Source of the DNA: Cavenderia fasciculata
Taxonomy: Eukaryota > Evosea > Eumycetozoa > Acytosteliales > Cavenderiaceae
Direction: 5' to 3'
Length of the DNA stretch: 64,000 bases
NCBI RefSeq assembly: GCF_000203815.1
Contig: NW_004457624.1
Location: 744,001-808,000, forward strand
In this document: piece by piece, positions 22,865-34,961 of the stretch
Numbering within the stretch: the first letter of the stretch is position 1
Layout: the number at the start of each line of letters is the position of its first letter
Program-made: the position numbers and the translations under genes
Notes under the pieces: generated by a model
What the model saw: the letters and a program-made list of their open reading frames with translations, nothing else
The model's database searches: none
What the model was told of the DNA's origin: nothing

Positions 22865-24526
22865 ATGAATATTACAGGTGTATCAAATATTATAGTTGTA
22901 CATATCATATCATTCTTGGACCCGATTGATAGTATATGTTTAACACTAACAAGCAAATCCTTTTACTACAAGAGAGAACAGTTCCTAGCCAATGCATTTC
23001 AGTTTAGTAACAAGTTTCTCAGAGATCATGGATGCACTCAAAAGTCTATCTCTAATCTGATGAAAATGATCGAGAAGGATAGATTTAAACAATTTAATTT
23101 AAAATCATTCAATGATAGTATCATCAGATCAATTAAAAATCAATTACCATCCATTCACAATGGTAAGCAGAGAAACAAATGATCAAGCAAAGAGAGACCA
23201 ACAGTGTAACATTTAAATTAATTTATTTATTTCTAAATCTAGAATTGATTGTATTGGTTAATAGTCAAGTTGACCCAATTAAAGATAATGATATTTCAAG
23301 AGTTATTGTAAGAACAAAGGATGGTGTAAAGGATCCGATAGATCTATCGTTTCTCCCACCGTCTGCCACCAACTTGGTGTATGATTGCAAACGACCTATA
23401 GTAGTTGGATCGATTCCATCAACCATTAAAAAACTTGAATTTGGCACATATCATAACAAAGCAATCAACAATCCCTCACTCATCCCATCGTCAGTGACCG
23501 ATCTGATTCTTTCCAATTCTGTAGTGTCACCCGGTGCCATTCCATCAAGTGTCACCACTTTGGCATTTGGAGCCAGATTTACTCATGATTTAGAACCAGG
23601 GTCTGTCCCACCCAATCTAAAATCACTAAAGTACTTTCGCAGCGACTCTAGCGACCCAATCCCTAGAGGTGTGGTGCCAGACACTGTACGTGTCATTGAA
23701 GGTATCGGGTTGGATCATTTAGCGGAATACCCACCCTACTTGGAGAAACTAATTAGTTCGACTGAGCGCTTTATCAGTTCCCCACCCTTCCCCACCTCAC
23801 TCACTCATCTCGATATTACAGATTGGAGAACAGAGCCACACGAACAATGGAGAAAAATGATTGTAACTACACAAATCACTCATTTTAAAGTTTACAACTA
23901 TGAACATCATATGGATAGTTTACCACCAAACCTTACTCATTTATATATTAGATGTAAGTAAAATAATAATAATAATATTTATAAAAGAATACATTTTAAT
24001 AATTATATCTAACATTATCTTTTCTTTCTTTTATTTAGATGAAAAAATGAATAATCCAAAAGTTATATTTCCAAAAACATTAAAAAGTTTAAGTGTATTT
24101 AGATTTGATATACCAATTTATGTTGGATTGTTTCCAGATAACTTAGAAAGTTTTACATTCAGTGATTCTTGTTGGCTGTTGCAAAAAGATATGCCAGCAG
24201 AGATACTACCTCGATCATGTAAATTAATATCAAATAATATGTTTGGATATTCACACAATTTGGAATGGATTGCTAAAAATCAGCGATCATTTAGCATTAG
24301 ATGGAATTACCTAAAGGAAAAGATTGATTTTAGATTCATTGGCAATGATGATGACACTGTCGTCTTTATTGGTCAACATTACTTTTTTGGAGGTATCTCT
24401 ACCATTTCCAAACTAAGAAAGATTGAAAAAGAAGGATCACAATTCCAATTATTTAACAAGATTATGCATGCTGAATTTAATTCAATGTTTGGTAGAGAAA
24501 AATATAATGTTGATGATTTCTTTTAA
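22865..24526 (+). CDS. F-box/FNIP repeat protein
   Basis: Exons 22865-23162, 23243-23953 and 24039-24526, phases 1 and 1, 498 residues. The N terminus is a recognisable F-box-like segment (SNIIVVHIISFLDPIDSICL, then LTSKSFYYKREQ) followed by FNIP repeats (VVGSIPSTIKKLEFG, SPGAIPSSVTTLAFG, EPGSVPPNLKSLKYF). It lacks the zinc-type first exon of the tandem clusters but shares the same two-intron, phase-1 layout, so it is a more distant relative. By family analogy it is an SCF adaptor; no substrate can be proposed. Confidence 0.83.
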
Positions 24527-24646
24527 TTTAATTTAATCAATCAATAAAAATGAATTGAATCAATCAAATTTGTATTTTAAAATTTATATAAATTATTTAT
24601 TATTATTTTTTTTGTTTTTTTTTAATTCCCTTTCTTTTTTCTATTT

Positions 24647-26534
24647 TTATCTGGAAGTTACCATATCATCAATTTTAAGTAACATGACAACAGTTTCGGT
24701 TGAAAGGGTTAAAGCGCTAGTTGAAACAAGGAGGGGTTGAACGACGTTTTCGTCAATGATATTGGTGATGGCACCCTTACGGACGTTGATACCGGCGGTC
24801 TTTTCACCTTGGGCGTGCTTGTTACGGAGCTCAGTAACGATGGAAATGGGGTGGAGACCGGCATTCTCGGCCAAAGTGTATGGGATGATCTCGAGGGCCT
24901 CGGCGTAGGCACGGACACAGTAACCCTTGATACCGGGGAGTGTCTTGGAGAACTCTGTGACTTGTTGCGACACCTCAATCTCTGGGGCACCGCCACCGGC
25001 AATCAAGTATTTCTTCTTGACGAGTGAACGGATGACGCAGAGAGCGTCGTGGATGGAACGCTCGGCTTCGTCGAGTACGAGCTTGTTGGAGCCACGGGCG
25101 AGGATGGTGACGGTCTTGCCTGGGTTGGGTACGCCAGTGACCTTGACGACCTTGCCGTCGGCGGTACCAACCTCTTCGACGAGGTCAGCGCGACCGAGCT
25201 TGTCGGCAGTGAACGAGTCAATGTTGGCAACTGGAGTACATCCAATGGTGTTGCAGATAAACTCGATATCTTCACGCTCGACATCCTTGACGACGAGGAT
25301 CTTGAGCTTGGCGAGGTAATGGAGCGAGTATTCGTTGAGTGCGTCACGGAGGATCGACTTTTGAACGAGCAATACGTTACATCCGCTCTTTTGGATCTTA
25401 CGACACATCTCCAAGATCATCTTTGGCTCTTCCTTGAGCACCTTGTCCATCTTGGTGTAGTCGCTGACGACAATGTTGTTGTCCATGTAGGTCTTTGGTG
25501 CAGACAAACAGAATTGGATCAAACCAATCTTGGCGTTGTTCACACGGGTTGGGCCGCCGGCGGCATGCGACGATTGTTGGTCAAAGACGAGACCCTTGAC
25601 AAGTTCGGTATCATCTATGGTGCCACCGAGCTTCTTGATGATCTTGATGTCCTTGAGATTGACATTGTCGGCGGTGAGTGGATCCTTTAACACGTTCAAA
25701 ACAGCGTCGACAGAGATTGTAGCCAAGTTGGTGTATTGTGACACAACCTTGGAGTTGAGCGAGGTGATGGCACTCTTGACCAAACTCGAACGATCAGTCA
25801 AACTAATTGGTGTTGCCATGTTGGTCAATACCTCTAATGATTTGCTCAATGCCAATGTAAACGACTCGCTAATCAACGATGGATGAATACCCTTGGACAT
25901 CAATGTACTAACTGCTCCCAACAATGCTCCAGCAATAACTACCACCGATGTTGTTCCATCACCAGCTTCAATATCTTGTGCTTTTGCTAATTCTGCCAAC
26001 TATAAAGAGTTATATTGTATAAGTTGTTGTTGTTCTATATTCTGTATCATCATCTATATCTATATCTATAAATTTAATTACCATTCTTGCAGCTGGATGT
26101 CTAACTTCCAAGTGTTGTAAGATGGTAGCACCATCATTGCTAATAATAACTTCTCCATTTGGTGAACTGATCTATAAAGTAGTAAGTAATAACAAGTAAT
26201 GTATAAAGGTTGAGAGTTAATCTTTGTGATCTTTTAAATTTTGACAATGATCATCATCACAAGTCGTGTGTCGTCTGATTTGATTCATTGTCAATCATAA
26301 TCTTTTAAAACCATAATATAACCATACCATCTTATCCATACCCTTTGGACCCAAGGATGTTCTAATAGCATCGGCAACAGCTAATAATAAGTAATGATGT
26401 AAATGATGTTAGTATTTGTTTGATCTTCTGTATCTCTCTTTTGACCACCTACCTCTTGCGGCAACGATGTTTGATGTTCTAACATCCTTTTCCTTTTCCT
26501 TTTCCTCAAAGTCTCCTCTAGATGGTGCAGACAT
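24647..26534 (-). CDS. cct4: T-complex protein 1 subunit delta (CCT4)
   Basis: Subunit of the cytosolic group II chaperonin TRiC/CCT, which folds actin, tubulin and other clients with ATP. Four exons: 26534-26453, 26380-26328, 26171-26082 and 25999-24647; 525 residues, normal for the family. Motifs: [11 protein letters not shown] near residue 40, [46 protein letters not shown] (Asp89 in the ATP site), the apical-domain stretch with [21 protein letters not shown], and the C-terminal [16 protein letters not shown] and codon use in exon 4 are clearly higher than in neighbours, as expected for a strongly expressed housekeeping gene; this produces long meaningless open frames on the plus strand. 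Confidence 0.97.
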
Positions 26535-26756
26535 TCTATTATACTAAACTATTTATATATATATTAAAATATAATACAATGAAGAGATAAAGTAGAAGTA
26601 GTAATCTCACTCTGATGAAAGGGACCTCACTTCATAAAAAAAAAAAAAAAAGGAATCGTGAACACGAAAAAAAATTAAAAAAAACTATGAACTGAGCTTC
26701 AAGAAAGGGTACATGTACAATTCTTTTGGGTTTATTATTATTATCTCTGTGATATG

Positions 26757-27992
26757 TTATTCATAAAGACCAATAATATTTTTAATATCAGTCAAGTTAC
26801 GATTGGCAATTGAACGAGCACGATGTGACCCCTTTTGAAGTATCTCTTTGATGTATTTGGGATTGGCTTGATGGTATTCGATCTTTTCGCGAATAGGTGC
26901 AAGATGATTGGTGATGGTTTGTGTGAGGAATGATTTGAACTCGCTGTGCTTGGCATTGGTAAATTGGGAGGCAATGTCGGCTGGCGACAAGGGTTGAGTG
27001 GATGGCATCATGGCCGATGCGATGGCTAGCAGGTTGGCTATATTGGGTCGGGTGACAGTGTCGTAGGTGATGCCGATGGTAGAGTCGGTAGCAGCTTTAC
27101 TGATCTTTTTAGCGATGGTTTCGTTGCTGTCGGTGAGATTGATACGCGAGTTCTCTGATACGTCAGACTTGGACATCTTGGAAGCTGCATTCTGCAGACT
27201 CATGATACGCTTGCTTTCGCTGGTACTCACAATTTGTGGTAGTGGAAAGTAGTCGGTCTTGTAATGCGCGTTGAATGCATGTGCAATCTTGCGTGTCAGT
27301 TCCACATGTTGTGTCTGGTCTTCGCCGACCGGCACGTGTGTTGCACGGTACAACAGAATGTCGGCAGCCATCAAGATGGGGTATGCCAGCAGTCCGTAGG
27401 TCGACTGTACCGCCGAATCTGTGTTCTTCTTGCTCTTCTCCTTGAACTGGATCATGTTCTCGAGACGACCAAGTGCTGTGTGGCAGCTGAGTATCCACGA
27501 CAACTCGCAGTGTGCCGGTACCTGCGACTGATTAAACAGCACCACCTTGTCGGGGTCGATACCACATGCCACATACTCTATTGCCACATCCACCGTGTTC
27601 TTACGTAGCGATGCTGGCTGCACCGCCTTGTTTGTCAGCGAATGCAAATCAACAATCGAGAACAGTAGACTGCTGCTGCTATCCTCTCCTGCACCACCAC
27701 CATCCTTTGCAATCTTTGCTTCGTTTCTAGCAATCGAGTTTTGTAATTCTATCCAATTAAGCATTGCACCCGAGTAGTTACCAATATGCAATCCTCCATT
27801 GGTAGGTTGCATTCCACTAAATATACGAGTTGGTTTGTTTACAAAGTCATGATGTTTCTTTAATTGTTCCATTGATATGATCAAAGAGGAGTCGTCTTCC
27901 TTTGTACCAGTACTGTACGACCGCATACCTCCCTTTATGATCATCACATTCTTTGCATTCTTGAATGTACTAGCTGTTATTCTATTCAGCAT
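26757..27992 (-). CDS. wars2: Tryptophan--tRNA ligase, mitochondrial
   Basis: Class I aminoacyl-tRNA synthetase charging tRNA-Trp in mitochondria. Single exon, 411 residues. The first about 30 residues are basic and Ser/Thr-rich with few acids (LNRITASTFKNAKNVMIIKG), as in a mitochondrial presequence. Class I signature one is HIGN (residues 69-72, in MQPTNGGLHIGNYSG). Signature two is KMSKSD near residues 272-277. Other bacterial-type TrpRS blocks are ILSCHTALGRLENMIQFKEK, YPILMAADILLYRATHVPVG and GEDQTQHVELTR. The bacterial-type sequence rather than the eukaryotic cytosolic type supports an organellar role. Confidence 0.95.
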   Translation of the reverse strand: MLNRITASTFKNAKNVMIIKGGMRSYSTGTKEDDSSLIISMEQLKKHHDFVNKPTRIFSGMQPTNGGLHIGNYSGAMLNWIELQNSIARNEAKIAKDGGGAGEDSSSSLLFSIVDLHSLTNKAVQPASLRKNTVDVAIEYVACGIDPDKVVLFNQSQVPAHCELSWILSCHTALGRLENMIQFKEKSKKNTDSAVQSTYGLLAYPILMAADILLYRATHVPVGEDQTQHVELTRKIAHAFNAHYKTDYFPLPQIVSTSESKRIMSLQNAASKMSKSDVSENSRINLTDSNETIAKKISKAATDSTIGITYDTVTRPNIANLLAIASAMMPSTQPLSPADIASQFTNAKHSEFKSFLTQTITNHLAPIREKIEYHQANPKYIKEILQKGSHRARSIANRNLTDIKNIIGLYE

Positions 27993-28154
27993 ATCTCGAT
28001 ATCTATATATCTATATACTCTTCTTGGAATATGAAAATGAGTATGATTTCATACTCAAACTCGAGTTGCACATGAAATCATTCTTTTTATTGTTCAACTT
28101 TTAATTTAAATTATTATTATTTCAAAAAGAGATAAATGAAGATCAGGTTAAATA

Positions 28155-30296
28155 ATGACATCAGAGTTGAATAGATGGAGAGATGTGACGGCAGAATGGA
28201 AGACGATGAATCGAAACTCATTGTATGAATTGATATCTACTCCACTTGTCGACAATGAATTACAGAGACTATCAATCTTTTTGACAAACCTCTATAATGT
28301 ATGTTATGATGAGATATATATAGATATAGATATAGATGTTATTGTTTACAACTATTAACTGTAATTTGAATATATATATATATTTAGATCATAAAAGAAA
28401 AGAATGGTATTGAAGAGATACTAGAGGAATATATGAATGTATTTGTATTGATAACAAATTTGATCAACATTCCCATCTTTTCAACTTCATCAAGACATGA
28501 ATACATATCATCTAGTGCCGATACAATATACAAGATGATTATAATCTTTTTAAACAAATCAAATATCAATCCGAATCACAATCATAATGATGATAAACCA
28601 TCACTTTTAAAATTAAAACAAAGGTAACAAAGATTTCAACCCATTATTATTATTATTATTATTATGTATGGTATTAATTCTCTTTTTCTTTTTCTTTTAG
28701 GATTAATGGATGGTCAATTAAACAATTAGAACAAGCATGGTGTCGTGAAAAGATTGTAAGAGAATCAAATGAAATATCTTATTTACATCAATTGATGGAA
28801 AAGATGAGAATAGGCAGCCAAGATTTACATGACAAACAAATTGAATTGTACAATACCGAATTGATCAATACTCTGACCAGACTAAGAAATAGTCACTATA
28901 TATACTGTGACATTAATGTCAATTATCTATCATCTGCCATCAATGTATTATCAAAATCATCAATTGAACCAGAACTGTGTCAATCCATTTTAGATTCCAA
29001 TTTGGAAAGATACAATGAACAATCTGGTACTATTATTGGATTAAATACTAAATTTATAAAAGATACATTATCAAATTTAAAACAACAAGATCAATCCTCC
29101 TCTTTATCATCATCATCCACTTCATTATCATCATCGCTTCAAAGTAATATCATTTCAATTTGGACAAAATATCCACAAATTTATTGTAAATATGTATGTA
29201 TATGTAGAGTTGATTTACATGTAAATACATTAAAGATAACAATTTTTGTTAACATTTACTTTTTGCACCATTCATTCATTCATTTTTTAAGATATTAGAA
29301 ATTTTAGTAAAATATTTTGATCAATTTCAAGATGATCCATATTCATTTGAAAAGAAAAACTCTTTGGATAATATTAAAGTTACAAATGATGTAGGGTTAT
29401 CGACAATTGCTCAATGTTGTTTATTAAATCCTCATATTCATCATTTCACAATGGATTTTTTAAAACAACTTTGGATCTCATCACCTTGTTATTTAGTATC
29501 TGATTTCACAGGACAATTAAATCAATTAATTGTTAAAAAATATCAATTAATTATTACTAAAAATGATATTAGTCTTTATCAGGTATGTCTATAGAATAGA
29601 TTTAAAAAAAAAAAATTATAAATATATATATTTATTTATTTATCCTTTTTTTCTATTTTCTTTTAGTATTATCCAAAACATTTAAAACAATTAATATTTA
29701 TTTATCAACAAATGTCAAATCAATTAATTGATTATGAAGAATTTGACAAGTCATTTGTCAGTTATTTCCAAAGGATTCATGAATGTCAAAGCTATATACT
29801 ATCACAATACTCTAACGCTACAAATCCACCCATTTCACAAATACTCTTTGATATTTGGTTCATTTCAAATCAATTTATAAGATTTTTCAATCAATCAATG
29901 AGTTATCTTACAAAATATCAAAATATTATTAATCAGGTATGAAACCAAAATCATAATAACAATTTGAACATTACCAATCGATATTAAATTTATTTCATTT
30001 ATTTTTAGGATCAATTAAAATTAAATACATTGATTGATTATATTATTTGGAATAGATATCCTTATAATATTAACGATAATGATAATAATAATAATAATAA
30101 TAATAGTACAGAATCAATTCCCTATCACCTTGGAGATAAAAAACAAGAACAAGATATAATTAATTTCCAAAGACAATTAAATCAATTTAAATCATTTCTA
30201 TTCAAGTATTCAGAAAAACAAGGAAAATTAGAATCAGAAGATGAATTAATCATGGAAGAAGATAAAGAGTTGTATTATATATTTAAATCTTTTTAA
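28155..30296 (+). CDS. Unrecognised large alpha-helical protein
   Basis: Six-exon model: 28155-28298, 28388-28623, 28701-29193, 29292-29582, 29667-29936 and 30009-30296; 573 residues with consistent phases. No family recognised with confidence. The sequence is rich in amphipathic helices, Leu/Ile and Tyr, with a short Asn run near the C terminus and an acidic end (ESEDELIMEEDKELYYIFKS). No signal peptide or membrane segment. Blocks such as WTKYPQIYCKYILEILVKYF and FLKQLWISSPCYLV recall HEAT-like scaffold proteins; a very faint resemblance to Integrator subunit 15 crossed my mind but is not strong enough to claim. All introns are AT-rich, 70-100 nt, and typical. Confidence 0.75.
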
Positions 30297-30442
30297 TTTA
30301 ATAAAAAAATATTATTCTAAAAAGATTTATCTTTTTTTTCCTTTTTCATTGTTTATTACTTTTGAAAAAAAAAATGGTAATAAATAAATATTGTGTGTGT
30401 CGCTACTCTACTTTTTGTTGTTGGTCGAGTTTGTAATCAAAT

Positions 30443-31843
30443 CTACAGGTGTATTATTTTTGTTTTTTTTTTTAAAGTATCTCGGGGAGAATTTAATATA
30501 TTGGGAGTTGAAGGAGATGAAATAGGAGATGTCGAGGCAAGCGCAGGTGAAGAGGGAAAAGATGAGTTGGTGGAAGAAGATGGTTCTGAAATGAGATTGA
30601 CAATGATCCAAATGGCTGTCGATTCAGCACGAATCGATCCAGACTGATCCTTGATGCAAGAGTGCACGTATATTTTCTTTCCGTCTCTTCTTTCGATACG
30701 TGTCTCGATCAGACTAACTGAATTCAATGGAACAAACTTTTTATAATTTACAGATAGGTTTGCAGTGACTGCATATTTCTTTGGTTTTGGTTCATTGATC
30801 GTAGTAGTGGTGGTGGTAGCAGAGCAATTGGTAGTACTACTGACATTTGATGATGACGATGATGATGGAGATGAAGATGGTGATGGGAATGAAGAAGAAG
30901 GAGATGAAGATGAAGATGATTGTTGTTGATCTTCTTCATAATTATTATTATAATAGTATCTTATACAACAAGCCATTGAATCGTCAAACAAGGTCGCCAA
31001 GGCACCACCATGTACACAACCTGGTGGACCTTCACAATTGTTACTCCAATACACCACACCGACCAACATTCTATCTGGCAAGTAATCCAAAACGATATGG
31101 TTCCCAGACTCGGTCAATGAAATGGGTGAAGATGTATTTTGTTGAACCATATTACTATTTCCTTGTTGTTTGTTATTTAAATTTGGCGATAATAATCTTT
31201 GTTGTTGTTGTCGATTTTGTATTTTTTCATGTTGATCATGTTCCATCATCATTTGTTGTTGATCTCTATTAATAGTACTAAAGCCCTTCCAGTAATATTT
31301 GGAGAAAAACTTTCTGTCTTGATAAACATAATTTTTGCCCTTGAATCCATTTTCCTTTCGTTTCTCGTCGTTGTCCATTTGGTTTCTCGAGATTGGTTGT
31401 AGGTCGTGTCGTTGTGAAAGTAGTACCGCCCATTGTGGCCATTCAATTGTATTTTCATCCATATAGTCTCCACTGTGATATGTCGTTGTGGTGGTAGAGT
31501 CTTGGTTGTGGTGCTCGACGCTGCAATCTAGAGTAGCACCATTCGAATGGTCCTTACTATTATTGAGAGGGTTGTGGTGGTGGTGGTGGTGATGATGATG
31601 GTGTGTAGCATCACCCTTTGCGACTGCCGCACAGTCACTGCTGCCGCTACTGCTGTTGCTACTGCTACTATTCTTTCGCGACCCACTTCCACTTCTCTTG
31701 AGTGATTTGGATCGACGTTCAGACGATGGACTCGTCGTCCCAGACTTTGATGATTTATGTGAATGGGAATTTTGTGCTTGTTGTTGGTGATTCATTCCAA
31801 TGGCTATAAACATAGTTTTTAATGCTTGCCAGAATGATGTCAT
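30443..31843 (-). CDS. HotDog-fold acyl-CoA thioesterase-like protein
   Basis: Single exon, 466 residues. The C-terminal half contains a HotDog domain of the PaaI/THEM4 thioesterase group: EGPPGCVHGGALATLFDDSM (the HGG motif near residue 276 begins the catalytic helix), followed by AVTANLSVNYKKFVPLNSV and AESTAIWIIV. Such enzymes hydrolyse acyl-CoA thioesters. The N-terminal half is low complexity: Ser/Lys-rich basic stretches, a run of ten His, Thr runs and a Gln-rich segment. A Ser/Pro insertion splits the HotDog domain between the HGG helix and the next strand. The C terminus is Ser/Pro-rich. Substrate length is unknown. An N terminus of more than 200 disordered residues is unusual for this family. 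Confidence 0.83.
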   Translation of the reverse strand: MTSFWQALKTMFIAIGMNHQQQAQNSHSHKSSKSGTTSPSSERRSKSLKRSGSGSRKNSSSSNSSSGSSDCAAVAKGDATHHHHHHHHHHNPLNNSKDHSNGATLDCSVEHHNQDSTTTTTYHSGDYMDENTIEWPQWAVLLSQRHDLQPISRNQMDNDEKRKENGFKGKNYVYQDRKFFSKYYWKGFSTINRDQQQMMMEHDQHEKIQNRQQQQRLLSPNLNNKQQGNSNMVQQNTSSPISLTESGNHIVLDYLPDRMLVGVVYWSNNCEGPPGCVHGGALATLFDDSMACCIRYYYNNNYEEDQQQSSSSSSPSSSFPSPSSSPSSSSSSNVSSTTNCSATTTTTTINEPKPKKYAVTANLSVNYKKFVPLNSVSLIETRIERRDGKKIYVHSCIKDQSGSIRAESTAIWIIVNLISEPSSSTNSSFPSSPALASTSPISSPSTPNILNSPRDTLKKKTKIIHL

Positions 31844-34843
31844 TTTATAAAAAATTATATAATATTATATAATATAAATATATATAAATATATAAAATAT
31901 ATAGATCTTTTTTTTGTATCTCAATCCAATTTAATTGAATCTAACGAATCAAAGAAAAAAAAAAAAAAAAAACAAACTGGATGGTCGACTAAAACTGAAT
32001 GACTTGTCTGACTATCCAGTCGCAAAGAATAAGAGGTGGATACTGATTTAAATATATGTATATATATATAAAAAAGTGGTAATATGCAAGTACTTAGAAT
32101 ACGCGAGTACTACTAGTCGTGTAAATTGGAGGGAGATAGATTTAAATCGCGTAAACCGTCTTTCTATTTAATGAAAAAGAATAAAATTAATAAATGGTAA
32201 TTACAAATATCTCTTCTTTTTAATGTGTCAATATTATATTATTATTAGATTGGAATTAGGTGAACTTTGCAAAGTAGTTGCCGTAAAAAAAAAAAAAGAT
32301 GACAATCAATTGGTCAACACAAGCGAAAGGATGGATATGGATTGTCAAAGAAAATGAGAGTCAGATGAAAAGGGTAAAATGAAGGAGGGAGAATGATAAA
32401 AAATATTATAATATTATATAATGAAAAATAATAACTCTTAAGAATCAAAAAGAGTTGTATCCACCAATTGTTATGTTATTGTTACAAACAACATACTTTA
32501 ATTTTTATGTGTTGTTTTTGTTGTTGTTGTGTACACAAATAAATATATATATACTTGTATGATTATGATGGTAGGTCTCTGGCTTGGTGGATATCGGTTG
32601 GAAGTGGTGTGGTGTGATGAGTGATGGTGATATGAAAGGATGGACAAATTTGAATGAGTGAGGGAGGAATAATTAAAGAAATTAATAAATCGAAATTAAT
32701 TATTCAATTGTCGCTAAAATCAACCAATGTCAATCCCATCCCAAGCAAAGAGAGAGAGAGGGTGTGTTGAAAAGTTATTGATGCTTCTACTCTTAATAAT
32801 TCAGTGAGTGAGAGTGTTTGTGTTATTGATGTTGTGTGACTGTGTTTGTTGTTGTTGTTGTTGTTGAAATCGCACCTCTTCCACCAATTCATGTGAGCGA
32901 TGAAACTATCGAAAGTTTAATGAACAACAACCCACCACCATGGTGTTAAATTAATTGTGCGAGAGGGGGTTGGTAGAGTAGGTGAAAATCAATATGGTGG
33001 GGTTAGGGTTGATGGTTCCTAAGGTGATCTTCTAAAGTTCACCCCCTACCCTGTTCTTCGATTGTTGTTCTCTTTAACAATCAAAGAAACAACCTTTAGA
33101 GCTAGAGCAAAAAGAGTGTTCCACTGTTGTTGTTGTTGTTGTTGTTGGATGTAAGAAAAAAAGAAGAAGAAGAAGAAGAAGAGTTCAAGGCAACAAAGAG
33201 TTTCTTCATCGTCTGATCCTCCTTTCTTTAAACACTATCATGAAATGTGAAATGTGTACACATTTCAAATTAAACCTCTTCCTTTTGAGAAAACTCTTCT
33301 TCTTCCCTTCTTTCTTTGTCTCTTTTTCCTTTCATATCTCTTATCAGATATCTATCTGTCCATCGATCTACTATCAATCTAGATTTATTAGTCATCCCCC
33401 CTCTCGTCCTCTATTATTATTATTATTTTGTTGTATTATTTCTACTCTATAACGATGATCAACTTGGTGTTGTTGTATACATATGACTGTGACACGTCAT
33501 ACCTACAAAAGAATAGCTGTTGTATTTTTGTATCTATTAATTAATCTATAAATGATTTACCTTTTGAAAAAAAAAAAGGAGTGAGAGAGAAAAGATAGGA
33601 TATATTGATAAGAATTAAATATTATATTTTAATTATATGTACAAGCGTAAAGTAAAAAAAACAAAGAGAGAGAAAATGTTGAACAACTTTTTAATTAATC
33701 GCAGACAAGGGAAATTTCGATTTCTTAAGAGGGACACCTTCAAAAACCAAACAAATCGACCAACTGTCCCCAAGTTGTCGAAAATAATTTAGTAATAAAA
33801 ACTCCGTTTTTTCCCATCCAGCGCGCTTCCAAAAGGGAACTAAAAAGTCGGTCCATCCAGAATGAAGAAGAAACCATTGACCAATCAATCCATCAACCTT
33901 TTTAAAAGAAGCTCACATTGATTACATGGTGATTTCACTCACTTCATTATTATTATTTCGAACTACGGTATTAATAAATATGCATATATACTACTTCCAA
34001 CTGCCACTATGCTATTAGAACATCATCACTTTTGATGAATATACCAATCATTTATTCACTCAACTCGACACTTTTGATGATTAATATATTAAAATATACC
34101 ATACTATATGTAGATAGGGGAGGTGATGATAGATGATAGATGGGAAAGAGACAACCAACAAGCCAAAAACAATTTACAATCCATGAAAGACAAGTCAAAA
34201 ATAACTATATGTACATGTGTGATTGATTAATTAAACACACACATTCTTCATGTTGACAATGACAATTGACGATGACATTACCTGTTGTTGTGTGTTTAAT
34301 TGGAGGGTTAGAGTTTTCGTATGTTGGAGATATTTATATTTACATGTTGTGTTGTTTTGTTTGGAGGGTGTTATTTTTATCACCTCTCGAGAAATGATAA
34401 TGATGAGATGATGATAAATATAGGGTGGGAGGGTTAAATGATCATCATTGAATGTAGATGTATTTTACTTGTACTTTGACTACTTGACTTGGATTGTTAC
34501 ATGAAATGCTATGAGATATTCATTGGTTGATGATGATGAATCACCGTCGTCTTGATCATCTCCCGTCTCATCACCATCATACAGGAAGGAAAGATTATTT
34601 GGTAGATATCTATCGTCAATCAACAACAATACTAAAAAACTAAGGTATGTAATAATACCATACCATTATCTTATCACACTGCTATCTATTTCATGTTCAT
34701 TATTTATTTGTACTTTCTTTTTCCAACCCTAATTCTGTGTCCCTGGCAACAACCATTCATCCCATCCCTCATTCATCATAGCTTTTTTTTGAACCATCGA
34801 AAAAAAAGGGGCTTCTTCAAAGATTTTGACTTTTCTCTTGTTT

Positions 34844-34961
34844 TGGCTATGTCCTATGTTTGAGACGAAAGAGTTTTTTCCAAGCTATCACCCCAATCTT
34901 TAGAGGTCGTAGAACGAAAGATATCGAGACAGATAGCTAGCGTCAAACCTAAACATAGCCA
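34844..34961. ncRNA. Candidate structured RNA: nested hairpin
   Basis: Successive inverted pairs nest inside each other: GGCTATGT (34845-34852) with ACATAGCC (34953-34960); GTTTGA (34858-34863) with TCAAAC (34943-34948); CG (34866-34867) with CG (34941-34942); AGCTATC (34883-34889) with GATAGCT (34932-34938); ATCTTT (34896-34901) with AAAGAT (34917-34922), leaving a 15-nt terminal loop. About 30 base pairs in one long imperfect stem. Either strand could be transcribed. It lies in a gene-free region. I do not recognise it as a known RNA family, and expression is unproven. Confidence 0.35.

Noticed and set aside
25049-25690. Long plus-strand open frame opposite CCT4 (and others at 24927-25319, 25530-25886)
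   Set aside because: Shadow of the GC-richer, codon-biased CCT4 exon; no family resemblance and no splice signals of its own.
27163-27608. Open frames on both strands in the TrpRS gene
   Set aside because: Alternate-frame shadows of a clearly coding exon.
33000-33012. GGTTAGGGTT resembling a telomeric repeat
   Set aside because: Not repeated in tandem; chance occurrence is more likely.
33691-33888. 65-codon minus-strand frame
   Set aside because: Short, isolated, and with no coding-type composition.
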